DNA of 64,000 nucleotides, from the NCBI GenBank assembly GCA_963922205.1, contig CAWUHX010000206.1, forward strand, positions 558,001 through 622,000. The letters run 5' to 3'. This stretch comes from Romanomermis culicivorax (Eukaryota > Nematoda > Enoplea > Mermithida > Mermithidae). Of the stretch, positions 1 through 11,818 are shown one piece after another. The notes beneath the pieces were generated by a model. The model worked only from the letters and a program-made list of their open reading frames with translations, was not told the DNA's origin and did no database searches. Both the position numbers and the translations under genes were made by a program. Every line of letters starts with the position of its first letter. Within the stretch, counting starts at the first letter, position 1.

Positions 1-55
1 ATACACCAGAACAGCCCCCTTCCATATTGAGGTTGTTATAGGACATCATAAGACA

Positions 56-376
56 TTGGCTCTAATTGACACAGGAGCTCAATGTACCATAATGTCAGCT
101 AAGTTTCTGAAAGAAACTTTGGGTCCAGATTATACTGAATATCCGAGGATATTGAACGTTACTGTAGCCAACAGTAAGACAGTCCAAGCCCATGGGTATA
201 TCCAATTCAGGATGGATACATTGTGTGGACAGTTCCCCATAAAAGCAATTGTAATTCCTGAAGCAATTGAAAATGTAATTGTGAGAACAGACTTTTTGGC
301 TCATCCTCAGGTAGGAGCCATAATAGATTTCAGGAATAGGACGATGACGCTCAATAACCGTCAGCAGCGGATATAG
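56..376 (+). pseudogene. Ty3/Gypsy-like aspartic protease, copy A
   Basis: The 106-residue reading frame opens with an LIDTGAQ motif, the catalytic Asp-Thr-Gly of retroviral-type aspartic proteases, and has the hydrophobic strands expected of that fold. In Gypsy elements this enzyme matures the Gag-Pol polyprotein. The frame ends at a TAG at 374-376 and the next open segment (377-940) continues in the same frame, so that stop interrupts a longer pol frame. The window begins inside the element, so its gag and 5' LTR lie outside. The family assignment rests on the motif and on the reverse transcriptase and integrase that follow in the standard order. Confidence 0.75.
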
Positions 377-940
377 GTGATGCTGGACCAGCCCCAAATG
401 AATTGTCGAGAGGTCATGACCACCAGCGCCACAGAATCCACGATGAGCATTGCCAATCAGTATCAACCAAGGATTTGTCTGCTAAAGGTTTTGGTGCCAG
501 TGGTGAGTGTAAATCCAATCTACTTACCTAGTGGCATGGATATACTTCTGAAAGCAAAACTTTGGGATAAAGTACGTGAAAATCTTCTGAATGGAATCAT
601 AATAGAATCTGAAGAAAATGAAGAAAGGTTCCACATAAACAGTACCATAGTAGATGGTACAAAAGATCATTTTGTAGTTATGGTCTCCATCAACACAGGA
701 TCAGGATGCCATTTGAAAAGTAATCAAATAATTGGCCATACTAATTCCATGTTGTGTGACGCCAATAACCATGATCAACTAGAGGGGAAGATAGTTGACG
801 ACTTGGAGAAGCTGCAAACCTGTGCAGTCCAAGCTAGACCTGATTCGACTCAATCAGATGAGAAAGAATTGAAGGAAGCTTTGTACAGTATGCTGGCTAA
901 ATCCAACATACCATCAGAGCAATTAGAACAAGCAATATGA
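377..940 (+). pseudogene. Gypsy pol segment between protease and RT, copy A
   Basis: This 187-residue open segment lies in frame after the protease stop. It reads as the beta-rich linker that precedes reverse transcriptase in many Gypsy polyproteins, with alternating hydrophobic residues, a run of Glu and Asn near residues 75-82, and a helical acidic C-terminus. A close match sits at 13070-13604 in copy B, aligned from the shared NCxEVMTTSATEST stretch onward, which shows the two are copies of one family. A TGA near 938-940 ends it just before the RT fingers region. No enzymatic motif is visible and I assign no separate function. Confidence 0.65.
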
Positions 941-977
941 TGTCTCGCAAAATACAGAGACATGTTCAGCTTGCCCA

Positions 978-2201
978 ATGATCCTCCAACTACTACACCC
1001 AAATACAGGCAATGCAGCACCTGTGGCAAAAAGGTACCACAGGATTGCCATAAATTTATGGCCACATGTTCGTGAGCATGTCCAAGATATGCTCAAGAAG
1101 GGTGTAATTGAGCCATCAAAGTCACCTTGGGCAGCTCCGTTATTTCTTGTAGGTAAAAAGGATGGTACCAAGTGACCAGTAGTGAACTTTAGGGGTATAA
1201 ATGACGTTACCAAGGATGATAAGTATCCCATTCCTAGAATGGACGACTATCTGGACTGTTTAGGTAAAGCGAAGTTTCATACCACCTTAGATCTCAAGTC
1301 AGGATATTGACAGGTGCCAATGGATGAAGAAAGCAAATAGAAAACTGCTCTCATATGCCAGGAAGGGCTTTACCAATTTGAAGTCATGCTTTTCAGTCTA
1401 AAAAATGCGCCAGCAGAGTTCCAGCGCATGATGGTAAGAGTTTTGCATCCGTATGTTTGGAAAATCTGTCTAGTGTATATAGACGATATAGTTGTGTTCT
1501 CGAATACATATGAGGAACATTTAATTAATTTAGACCTTGTCCTCGAAGCTCTAAGGAAGGCTCACTTGACCTTGAAACTGGAGAAGTGTGAAATTCTGCC
1601 AGAGAGAGTCCATTTTTTAGGACATATCTTAAATTCGGAAGGAGTTTTGCCATATCCAAAAAAGGTCAAAGCTATTAAAGATTTCCCATTCCCAGAGATT
1701 TCCCATTCCAAACGTAACCTGCAAAGGTTTTTAATAATGTTGCATTGGTGCAAAAAGTTCATACCAGGGTTGGCTAAACACGCTGAACCATTGTATAAAT
1801 TAACTGGGAAGAACAGTGTTTGGGAAATCACGGAGGTTCACCATCAGGCTTTTAGGAGCCTAAAAGAAGCACTATTGTCAGTGCCATTTCTAAGGTATCC
1901 AGTTTTGGACGGGTCTGCGGACTTTGTCCTTCAGACAGATGCCAGCAGAATGGCACTAGGAGCAGTTCTCTACCAGGAGACTAAGTTGGACCGCTGGGTA
2001 ATTGCTTACAACAGCAGGACTTTAAACGTGGATGAGAAGAAGTGGTCAGCCAAGGAAACGGAGTGCTTGGCAATAGTGTATGGCTTAAAGTTATACAAGC
2101 ACTACCTAGTACGTCATAGGGTGATCATAAGAGCTGATCACAAGCCTTTACTTTCTATGAAGGTCAATGCGATGACCAATGGTAAGTTGAAGAGATGGTA
2201 G
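978..2201 (+). pseudogene. Gypsy reverse transcriptase and RNase H, copy A
   Basis: This segment copies element RNA into DNA in a live element. The upstream part (978-1380) carries the RT fingers and palm start in a frame broken by TGA near 1174, TGA near 1308 and TAG near 1337. From 1386 a 271-residue frame contains the YIDD catalytic box (about residue 31), the LGHIL thumb-side motif, and then an RNase H domain with TDAS and, further on, SAKETECLA and RADHKPL. The order palm, thumb, connection, RNase H is that of Ty3/Gypsy pol. At the first stop copy B has a CGA codon, consistent with C-to-T decay at a CpG. Confidence 0.85.
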
Positions 2202-2237
2202 ACATTCATCTCTCAGTTCAACCATAAATTAGAGTAT

Positions 2238-2786
2238 ATGCCTGGAAAACAAAATGCCATGGCAGACTTTTTGTCAAGGATGGATGAACCAGATGACCAA
2301 GCAAAAAAGATACCACCAAAATGGGAACACATGTTCTCAGAGGATAGACGAGAGTCGAATCTGAGAGATCTAGAGGCACAGCTAATTGTGAAAAAGCATC
2401 TCAATTTGGTGAAGAGATTCAGAATTCTGACAGATCGGAATCCTGAAAATGGTACTCCATTATATTCAGAGCCAAAAAGTAAGAAGAATCAGAGGATTGA
2501 CACGAATCAGAGATTCACCCAAATCTATCCAAAGGATTCTGAGGGTGATCCAGAATCCATTTCGCCTGCAGACTTGGTAAATGCCATAACTACAAGGAGC
2601 ATGGTGAAAGAAGCAGAAAAAGATAATCAGGCTCAGATCCAGCCTGATGGCAATCAAGGCAAAGAAATGGTAAGTAAGGGAAACCAGGAAAAAAGTAAGG
2701 AAAATGAGTTACATGGTTATACGCGGAAAAAGAACCCAAATTTACTTTGGCAGACCCCAAAGAAACTGAGTTGCCAAAAGGGCTAA
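2238..2786 (+). pseudogene. Gypsy RT-integrase linker, copy A
   Basis: The frame resumes after a TAG at 2199-2201 with MPGKQNAMADFLSR, the usual end of the Gypsy RNase H domain (compare the GxxNxxADxLSR signature). The rest, about residues 20-182, is strongly charged and rich in Lys, Asn, Gln and Glu, without a recognisable domain. It probably bridges RNase H and integrase. It ends at a TAA near 2784, and the following 120 bases are closed in all forward frames, so the polyprotein cannot be read through to integrase. Confidence 0.6.
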
Positions 2787-2989
2787 TTGGAAATGATCTC
2801 ATGGCCCTCTTGCAGAGAAAAAACGAGGTATTAAAACCTTATTTTGATAGATTGGGTCCAAATGGGACAACCAAGTATCATAGTGGATTTTACATCGAGA
2901 GTGTTATACCGTGAAGCAGCACAGGGATGGGATGATTAAGTGATCGTCCTATCCTGCCTTAGGGACAATACTTTGCACCAGTACTATGG

Positions 2990-4186
2990 TGCTGTAATGA
3001 TGACTCATCAAGGGTTCAAAAGGACCCTTGCTATGATTAAGAAAGGGTTCTGGCGGCCTGGAATTGAAAAGGATGTCAGGCACTGAATAAAGTTTTGTCC
3101 AGTGTGTCAAATGGCTAATCAGGGAAACACTGAAATTCCCCCACTGATACCCATTATTCCAGAAGGTCCCTTTGATATTGTGTCAGTGGATATTGTGAGT
3201 ATTTCTCCATTAAGTGAGAAGAGACCCTATGTCATAGTCTTCCAGGACTATTTTACAAACTGGGTTGAAGCTGAACTGATCCCAGATCAGTCAGCTAGCA
3301 TGGTTGTAGATACCTTTCTACAAGCAGTTGTATTTAGACACAGGACTCCACGGAGATTACTCAGTGACAGAGGAGGTTGTTGTACCTCAGATCTGATGAA
3401 AGAAATCTGCAAGTTATTAGAGTGTCAGAAAATTTACACAACAACATACCACATCCAAGGAAATGGAATGGTGGAGAGATTCAATCAGACAGTCATCAAG
3501 CAGCTCAGAAAAATGCCATTGAGGAAAAAGATAACTGGCCAAGATATTTGAGAGTCGTGGTGTTTGCCTATAATGCCACACCACATGCAGCAATGGGGCA
3601 ATCCCCATTTTCACTGCTTAGAGGTTATGAGGCATCCTTCGAGTTAAACTTGTTGAAAGCATATGATTTTGTAATGCCGGGCAGCAATGTAGAGGCATGT
3701 AAATTTGTGTTGACAAATCACTTAGTCAACCTTTACAAGGATATAGCTAAAAATATCCAGAGTGCTGCCAAAAAATCGAAGAAATACTTTGATAAAAAGT
3801 CCAAACAAAATGGATTCAAAGAAAAGGACTGGGTTCTGCTCAAAGTAGATAAGCAGAAAAAATTAGGACTACCATGGTCCAGTCTGTTCATAGTTATAGA
3901 CATTTCGCGAGAAACAAAGAATGTTGTCACCATTGTGCACTGGGACAACCCGCTAAATTGCCAAGTTGTTTCAATCAGCAGGTTGAAACATTTTCATTAT
4001 GAGACCACTAGGGTCTTTGCCCGAATAGCGCGAGCAATCAGGATGTGCCACGTGACAAAAACAGGTCATTTTCCAATATGGCGCAAAGAGTTACAACTGG
4101 AGCGCCAAACCAAATTAAATCATTTGGAAATTCGCCCAAGGGGGATCTATGCACGATCTTGTGCTGATTTTTTTTTTTATTTGTGA
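2990..4186 (+). pseudogene. Gypsy integrase, copy A
   Basis: The DDE integrase inserts element cDNA into chromosomes. An H2C2 zinc-binding start is visible at about 3004-3120 (HHQG then CPVCQ), interrupted by a TGA near 3084. The catalytic core follows in 3102-3551, with Asp in VSVDIVS, Asp in LSDRGG and Glu in NGMVERFN, the D,D-35-E arrangement. A frameshift near 3540 moves the C-terminal part to the 3377-4186 frame, which includes the AYNATPHAAMGQSPF motif and an SH3-like barrel ending near 4040. The last residues before the stop at 4186 are a poly-T-derived Phe run, probably flanking sequence. Confidence 0.85.
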
Positions 4187-5540
4187 ACATATCTCACGCA
4201 TGTAAGTACTCATTTTAAATTAAATATGTATTATTTTGTAATATTTATCCCCTTTAAGTATTATTTGTATTCGTTTTGTAAATTTTTTCATATTTATATC
4301 AGACATTGGGAAAAATTCTACAGAATTTTAGACCAAAATGTCGACCCAAAATATTTCGGACATTTTTCAAAAAATATAATTCTCAAAGTTTTTCATTTTT
4401 TCAAAATCAATTATAGCTGCCCCCGCTTATCTGAATTCTAAACTTCCATCGGAAGGAAGAAGTAAAACATTCCTCAAACCACACATAAAAAGGAAATTAG
4501 CAGAACTGCTAAATTATAATTTTTCAGTGTTTCAAAATTTTAAATTTTGCAAATTTTATTCGAAAGAAGGAAAAATTTCGAAGCAAAAGAGATGGGAAAG
4601 GGCGTGTGGAACGGCCAACAAGGTCTGACGTGGGAGTGGTCGCACACAGAGCAACATGTTGAATATGGCACAGCCCAGCACCGGCAAGATAACCAGTTTT
4701 TCTTTATTGAGGTGAGTTTCGAACTTATTTTTATCAAACTTTTGGAAATGGCAGGTAATGCCCAGACGTCACTGGAAGACCAGCTTGGCACCCCAAAGGG
4801 CAGACGAGGTTAGAACTTAGAGGGAACAAAAAATGGGAGTACTGAGAATCAGAAGCTCATAGCCGATCAACGAATTTCCAAACCTGGAAATATACCTGAT
4901 ATTGGTGAGAGCTAGAGGTTTCAAGGGAAACCTAGAACCTTGGGTTCAGCCCATTCAAAGTGTTATCATCAAAATTTATCAAAAATTAGTTATTTTCAAA
5001 TCAAATAATATCACTTTTTTGATATCAAAATCATTAAAAATGATCAATCTCGAGCGCTATAAAAATTGTAAATACTAAGCGCCACAAATGGAGCATAGTT
5101 GGTCACTCAAGCAGCTGGTCAGAGATTGGTGTCCAATCAAATGGTGGACAATCGGATCAGGTCTACCCTCCCCAACATATAGAGGTAGCAAGGGTAAGAT
5201 TTGGTGAGGTGTTAGTTGCCTTAAAGGTCAATGTTTGTATATCAGTGGCTCAGCTAACAACCTGCACTAATTTATTCTCTGCGAAACTTAACCCGCTTGG
5301 TGTTGTGGTGCTGGTGTAGTATAGACCCAAAAAATACGCTGAAAATAGGGGAATAAGTATTAAAATTAATATTATCTTTTAATATTTAGACTACAATGTC
5401 AAAAGGGTCATGAGAATTCATGAACTGGATCAGTGGTTTAAAGCCACTTTTGGGTACTGGCCAGCTAATCCCAAGGAACCTCGTATGGTAGACATGGGGA
5501 AAGTTAGCCAAGTACTCCACTTTATCTGAGAAGTATCAAT
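4187..5540 (+). other. Non-coding stretch after Gypsy integrase
   Basis: No supported gene. The first 400 bases are very AT-rich, as expected for a 3' untranslated region or LTR. At 4590-4810 there is a weak open frame without recognisable features. I looked for a repeated LTR and could not pair any sequence here with the 9.98-11.8 kb gap, so the 3' boundary of copy A is not placed. Bases 5390-5540 are upstream of the exonuclease-like ORF and carry stops in every frame. Confidence 0.5.
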
Positions 5541-5543
5541 CTT

Positions 5544-7141
5544 CAGAGGACAACCAGGTTGTGGATTTGACATCGAAAAAATCCATCAGGATAAGGTCCC
5601 TGCCTTGTTCAGACAAGAGAGGTCGACAATCCGATGGGAAAAGAATTTGCCCGGTACGTAAGCTTCGTGCTCACCAACGGCCAAACATAGGTTATCGATA
5701 CAACAACCTTAATGGTCAAGGAGTGGACAAGCCTCCATGATTTCCTCAACTCGGACATGTTATTCAACGGATATTTGGTATTGGAAGACTTCGTAAGGAT
5801 TTATAATGTATGTGGTGCAGGAGGAGACAATAAGGATAGGGACAAAACTGTCCCCTTACGGGAACATCTAAGGAAGACTAAGGGTTGTCACTTTGATCTA
5901 GACCATTTCGCCTTGACCATGGTAGGGGTTAACCTGGAGAAAAAATGTTTTCAAATGGGTATTTGTCCCAAAACCTTTCGGTTAAAGGGATTGTTCACAG
6001 AATTTTATCTAATAGACATAGGCTCCTATCAATATGATTTTCCACTAATCAGTTTGCCAAAAGAGGAATATTGCTGAAAGAGCTTAGGTATGCAGCTCTG
6101 GACACATATTATTCGCTATTGGTCATGTCTGCCGTGATTCACTATGGCATGGCCGATCAACTGCTCATGCAAATGCAGATTTTTGATCATGACAAGGTTG
6201 ATCCCAAACAGATCAATACTGTTGCCTTACATTTTTACCAACAATACTTATTAATACCAGGCAACGTGAACAGAGAAATGGGGCTAGGTTCCCCAGTAAT
6301 GGAAACAGATCAGGTACAGCCTAATATGGTATACCATATGATGACGTGTGAAAGGTATAACCGTTGGGCAGTACAAACGCAGGGAAATCACACAGGTTAT
6401 TATACGGCACCTGTGGAGTGTAACCCCGTTCGATCTCAAGGCCTCCAGTTGCCAAGTGGTTTTTATCCGCTACTCCCGAGAGATAGGAAACCACTAAAAG
6501 ACGACAGGTACACCGAAGACAGTGATCCCGATGAAATTCAGGATGTACAAATACCAGACTGGGTCAACATCGCCAAGGATATTTTGGAAAATCTCAAATC
6601 AGGTGGATCCTATTGGGATTTAGATGGTAAGATATCCTTGACTCTTTATGAAAACGCTAAGCTGTACTGGCAGCAAGCGGTGAAGCCTGATAACATCCCA
6701 CAAGAAGTGTTTTCTTCTTATAATCATTACTCAGTGGGTATAGATGGCCACAAAGAGGTCTATAAGACAAACTTTTATACGCCAAACTTGGCCAAAATAT
6801 TGAGCATGCTAGATGGGCGAAACTTTCCGGAGTCAGAGCTCATCTGCAAATTCATGCCATTGGCCTATCATTTGGCATGGCCACATTCAAGAGCGGAGTG
6901 CGATTATGAAACTAACGCGCTGGTAAATTATAATTTTCTAAATAGTCATACTAAAGAAGGCCAGGAAATGATTAAGTGCATGTCCTGGAAATCAGGCGAA
7001 AGCCTGCAGTATTATTTAGAGTTAGCAGCTATGTTACCACCGTCAGAACCCCGATATCCAACCAAAAAAGGGGTATACGCTTGGCAAAATCAGTCTGGAT
7101 TTCTCCCGCTATGGTTCAGAGAAGCTGAAGAAATTCTATAG
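5544..7141 (+). pseudogene. DEDDy 3'-5' exonuclease-like ORF in retroelement cluster
   Basis: Three segments together resemble an RNase D/WRN-type exonuclease: GFDIE (about 5557-5577) fits exonuclease motif I, an Asp in the 5712-6077 frame (VLEDF, near 5796) may be motif II, and [12 protein letters not shown] (about 6080-6115) is a very good motif III (Y-x3-D). The segments lie in different frames, so at least two frameshifts have occurred. After motif III the 6071-7141 frame runs on for about 330 residues without a domain I recognise. It is rich in Tyr, Pro and Trp and has an acidic patch near residue 155. The cluster sits between two Gypsy copies and shares their decayed state, so I infer it belongs to a mobile element. 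A captured host exonuclease is the alternative. Confidence 0.5.
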
Positions 7142-7145
7142 ATCG

Positions 7146-7922
7146 TTGTTGAAGGACGAATGGTTGTTGAAGGACGAAGCTTATAAGGTAAATCCTTATT
7201 TTTATGTAACTTTTTACCATGTAGGCTTCGAGACTTTAACCCCGGGATTGCAGTATCCAATGACAGAAGACGCACAACCAACCCATTATCCAATGGCTTA
7301 CGCACCACAAAATCCGCTCAAACTCAGACCAGAATTTGTCAGTAAAAGTTTCCAGGAGAGAGCAATTGCTTCGGATATGCCTGGGTATACGTTAACTTAT
7401 ACCCCAGCCGGTGAGTTGATCTCTAAGGTACCATTAAACTGTCCCTCTATTTCCCAAACAGCGCAAGCTGGAGGGTCGGGACAAGTTAAAACACAGCTGC
7501 AAGCGCCAGTGTCAGTGGTCAAAGCGAAACAACCAGCTTTGGACACTGCTGCTACACAAGCCACTGCAGTAGTAGTTGTGGTGCTGCCGCCAACGCAACC
7601 AGCTGTGGCACAGCCGACTCTTGTAACTCAGGTACAACAACCCGCAGAGCCTGAACCAGAAGTTGTCACCATTATGCAATCTGTACCTCCAGCACCAGCT
7701 GTTTTGCCAGCTAAAGTGAAACAACTGTTGCCCAAGATACGAAATTCAGACTCTGAGTCCAGTTTAGAGGAGGATGTTGAAGAGGAAGAGGAAGGTGAAA
7801 TTCTAGAGTCTGAGGGCCAGACGTCGGAGAACAAAGACTCCATGGAGGTCAAAACTCAGCAGCAGGCTGTTGAGGAGGAAAAGATCCAAACTCAAACAGA
7901 CGAAGCAGTAACTAAAATGTAG
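7146..7922 (+). pseudogene. Pro/Gln/Val-rich ORF with acidic C-terminus
   Basis: The 258-residue frame follows the exonuclease-like ORF after a stop and frameshift. An 18-base tandem duplication at about 7150-7185 (TTGTTGAAGGACGAA twice) lies at the junction. The first 90 residues look folded (aromatic, with [15 protein letters not shown]). Residues 95-195 are low-complexity Ala, Gln, Val and Pro, and residues 200-258 are strongly acidic, with [16 protein letters not shown]. Such an arrangement is common in structural or adaptor proteins but shows no function. The junction suggests it was once continuous with the frame before it. Confidence 0.4.
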
Positions 7923-7944
7923 AATAGACGTCAGACTGGATAAG

Positions 7945-9219
7945 ATGCAGGAAGCATCCCAGGAGATACCTCTCAAAGCTAAGGATCCTAGGGATCGTGA
8001 TGAACAAGGGAAGCCTGAGGCCCTTCAAGCCAAAATACAGGAACAAAGAAGGCTGATGCAGCAGGAATTCCTGCATCAGAGGGCACTTCAAAAGAGGTTG
8101 AAGGAGCAGGCTTATGCCGACGATAGCTCAGATTCAGCCATAGCAGCAACAGAGCTGATGAAAAGGGGAAACATCACTCAGGAAGGAATCCCTGGAGTGT
8201 ATTCGCCCGAGAAAGTTTGGCAGATGTTGGCTGAAGGTATGTCAGAAAAATTTATCCAACACTTAGGCCGAGAAAAGGTAAGGCGTAGGAAAAGGCTAGG
8301 TAAGGCCAAAGCATGCAGACTTGCAACTCAAGATCAGCAGCAACAAGGAGCAGCCACCACCGGTTCCAAAAATGATGCCTACAATACGGCCGAAGAAGCC
8401 ACGATCCCAGAAATTTTGACAAGTCAAAGGTCGAAAACGAAGACTACAAAAAGTCAAACAAGGACGGAGACTGCCAAAAGTCAAACAAGAACAAAGACCT
8501 CCAAAGGCCAAACAAAATCGGATAGGATGACAGCCTCCACTGCCTCGTACACTCAGATGCAAACAGTATCGAAAACTGGCAGAGAGGTTAGCACTGCATC
8601 TGGCAAATCTAAGTCCATTCCCACAAGCCATACCGCTAAAAGTAGTAAACCTGCAGGAAGCGTGTTGGTAAAGCCCGATTTTGAATCAGAGGAAAAATTG
8701 ATCAAGAAGGTCAAACTGAATGTGGTGGTTAAGAAACCCGCAAGGGGGCCTCAGCAGTTTGTCACTCCTGGTCAATTAGCAGAGACTCTGATTGACTATT
8801 GGGAATGGCAAAGAGAACAAAGGCACCTAATTGGGCCAATCTCATTTGAAAATCCAGAGGTCGCATATTACTTCGCCTTTGACTGCCAAGAGCGGCCAAT
8901 TATTTACAGAATGGTCAACGATCCCATGGCTGAGATTCATGATAACTACTGCCAGCAATTTGAAATGCAAGGTGGATTTATGTTTGACGGAGAACGCGTC
9001 CCTGAGGAAATTTGGGAATGGATAATTTTAGCTCTTATTCCCAGGTGGCTTCAGGAATACGACGCTTCAGGTGTCTTTACAGCTATCAGGTGCGTGACCC
9101 TGATGATATTTTTACTGTTGGATTTTGATCGGATCACGCCAACGGCTATTGGTAGGTGGTATGCCCAAGGGTGTTCGTTTGCGAACAGACAACTACTCGT
9201 CAAAGCTCAGGGAAACTGA
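7945..9219 (+). pseudogene. Coiled-coil, Lys/Thr-rich ORF with a folded C-terminus
   Basis: The 424-residue frame has a charged helical start (about residues 10-75, heptad-like with Glu, Gln, Lys, Arg), a basic low-complexity middle (about 150-245) with repeats of the form K-T-x-K-S-Q-T-R-T, and a compact C-terminal domain (about 270-420) rich in Trp and aromatic residues. I recognise none of these. In position and composition (basic linker, compact helical domain, then an RGG tail in the next ORF) it could be a Gag-like structural protein of an element unrelated to the neighbouring Gypsy copies. That is inference only. Confidence 0.4.
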
Positions 9220-9371
9220 GTAGACGAGTTCTACATTGTGACTTTTAATCAATACATCTTTATGGGCTCGCAAAGGTTAAACCAAAGGGGTGAAAAAAGG
9301 AGGGCACCAGGCGATGACAGAGCGCAAGCTGATAAATATTAGCGGCTGCCAAGAGCCCAGGTAAGTTTAAA

Positions 9372-9932
9372 GTGCCTAGACTTCCACCAGCTAGGAAACA
9401 GCTGCCGATGACACAACAACCGTCTACTTCGACCAGCCAGAGGTCGTATAGTGAAGCTGCTAGAACTTCGTACAAAAGTCCACTTTCTAGATCTCAATCA
9501 ACATCATTAAAATCTTTAAATTCAACTTTTCAGACTCAAAAACAACAGCCTAGCGGCTCCACTAGCAGTGGCTCAGTGCAAAGGCAACAGGGGAGAGATG
9601 GCATATTCTCAAACCTGGCCCCATACAGGACTAGACCGGGGCATGACCAAGCTCAACCTAGAGGAAGCTTCAGAGGGCGTCCCCAGCAACCCTACAGAGG
9701 CCGAGGAAATTGGCAATACCAAGGTCAAGACCCAGATGGGCAATTTCACAATCCCAACTTCTAACTGCTTGGTAGATGCCATGGAGGCCAACAAGGCCAG
9801 AACCAGGGCCAGGATGGAGGTCATACCCGAGGCCAACAAGGCCAAAGGGGATACTACCCAGGAAAGCCTCCAGGAGGCTATAGACGCAGGGGCAGCAGCA
9901 GTAAATAGCTGCACATTTTTGGCCCAAAAATT
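9372..9932 (+). pseudogene. RGG/Gln-rich tail, nucleocapsid-like
   Basis: The 9372-9764 frame is Ser, Gln and Thr rich and turns into an Arg-Gly box (RGSFRGRPQQPYRGRGNWQ). After the stop at 9762 a second frame continues the same composition through about 9889, with GGQQGQNQGQDGGHTRGQQG and then GYRRRG. RGG boxes bind RNA and occur in Gag nucleocapsids and in host RNA-binding proteins. A G-to-C-rich 40-base motif is repeated at 9785-9845 (GGCCAACAAGGCCA units). No zinc knuckle is present. It is probably the C-terminal end of the 5.5-9.9 kb cluster. Confidence 0.4.
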
Positions 9933-9959
9933 TATCTTTTCGCATTTATATTTTTTACT

Positions 9960-11818
9960 AATTTCATAAAATACAAAACCCAAAAATACTAATAAAATTA
10001 CAAAAATTAAAAAAAATCAAAAAACAACTAAATCCAAAAATATTATTTAAATTTTTCAGTGCTGCTGGCCAAAAAAAAATCTTGATAAACTGGAGCAAAA
10101 AGCAACCACAAAAACATTTTTTCAAATTTTTGGCCACATTTTTTGCTCAATTTTTAGCGCATTTTATCTTTTGTGATACTCGTACATTCCCACATCATCT
10201 TTGTTGTATTGTAATATAATCTCCTATTCTAGTTTACTTTAGAAAAAATAGAGATGCGGGAAAGATTTGCATGCAATTAGACCAATGGCCAACAACTTGC
10301 CACAACATGCAGACCGAGCAACCGAACCCGAAATTGACCCAATTTGGCGCTGACGTTATCATTATACTCCTTAGGGAAGGAGGTCATCCATCAAAAGCCG
10401 AGGTCAAAATGGGCATCACTTACCAGCCATTGCAGCAAAGTCATTGGTATTCATTGTGTCCAACAACCATCACGGTAGTCGGATCAGGACAGACTGTGAA
10501 AAAAGGAGTCTGAGTGAGACAGACTGTGAAAACGGGAGTCAGCCGGATTAGTAGATTTTTGGTTAATTCTTTTAATGCCGAGGTAACCCAGCCAAAAGTT
10601 CTTTTTCTACCTCCCGTAGGTCGGTTTTGATGGGTGACGGATGTTGGGCACCCTGTTGATGGCAAGTCCCATTGGGAAATCGCCATGCAAATCGGAGATA
10701 TGGACGACCAGCAGCACAGACATTTTTGCATAGAAGCGGAGTGCCAAAGAAAGACCAAAATGTGATGGTGAAATCATTCTTTCACTTTATTTCGTTTTTA
10801 TTACATTCTTGATAAAGTTTGCTGGCATCCATAAAATATTTCCCAGCACTTCCCTCTTTATTTGAATATTATTCCACTGTGGTCTATCCACATTCTTTAA
10901 ACATTTCGTCGGAATTATTGATATATATATTTGTTTGTTATTTAGATATTACTGATCGACGAAGGTGGAGGTCCAAAGGCCCAGGCACCCCACTTGCTAA
11001 CAGCAAGCCCAGGAAGACCCTTTAGGGATCCTGCAAGTAAGTCTATCCTGGAGGAGAAATCTTTCTCTCCTAGGAGACTTGGAGGGCTCTGTTGTGAGGC
11101 CCCTCGAGTAAAGGTAAGTTATTAATTGTTGTTGCCAGATCTGGAGGAACCAAACTGTTATGTGATCTCCAAGGCATAGCCAACAAATTAGCTCTAATAG
11201 GTCAGTTCAGACCAGAACCAATCTTTTCTTAAACCCATAAGGAAAGACCTGCACAAAAAGTGGTGGCTTTAAACTCCTCATAAGGGAACTCTGTTGTCAG
11301 ACTAGGAGAAAAAAATATCCTCCAGGTTTCTACAGAAAATTAGCAGGATTTTAAATGCCAAACAAATGGATACGGAGAGGTAATACTATACATAGATCAC
11401 CACCCAGAGTGGCGAGTGCTGGGAATCTACTCAATTTGGGAGATGGGGTCAGTAAGGGCATGCTGCCCCCTCCCAGTGATTCCAGATCAGACTCCTGCGA
11501 GGGTACAGCCATTGCAACAACAGGCAATGCATTTTACGTCCCAGGATGTGGGGATGCAATTAGACTGCCTGCCAACAATTGTCATGGACCAACAAGAGAC
11601 AGGCCCCAGTGAATCCAAATCCAGATGCCCATGGGCGGCCACCGCGAAACACCAAAAGATCATCACCGAGGGTCAAATTAGCAGGACCGAAAGGGGATGT
11701 TGTTAGGCCCAAAGTTTGACCAAATTTGAACAAAGTAAACCCTAAAACCGAATGGCAATGGTTAGAGAAGATCTGACAAGATCAGGAGCGACTCCAGCAT
11801 CTGGAAAGAGCTCCCAAG
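9960..11818. other. Non-coding gap before copy B gag
   Basis: No gene supported. The gap holds an A-rich tract (9965-10080), which could mark the end of the upstream cluster, and a short imperfect tandem repeat at about 10488-10545 (GACAGACTGTGAAAA twice). At 10919-11040 an AT-rich stretch gives way to GC-richer sequence, and at 11819 gag begins. A 5' LTR and leader of Gypsy copy B should lie here, but I cannot delimit it by eye. The short open frames at 11355-11706 have no recognisable content. Confidence 0.4.

Noticed and set aside
10441..10758. 105-residue minus-strand ORF
   Set aside because: It contains a local tandem repeat and no recognisable domain, and lies in the presumed leader or LTR zone of Gypsy copy B.
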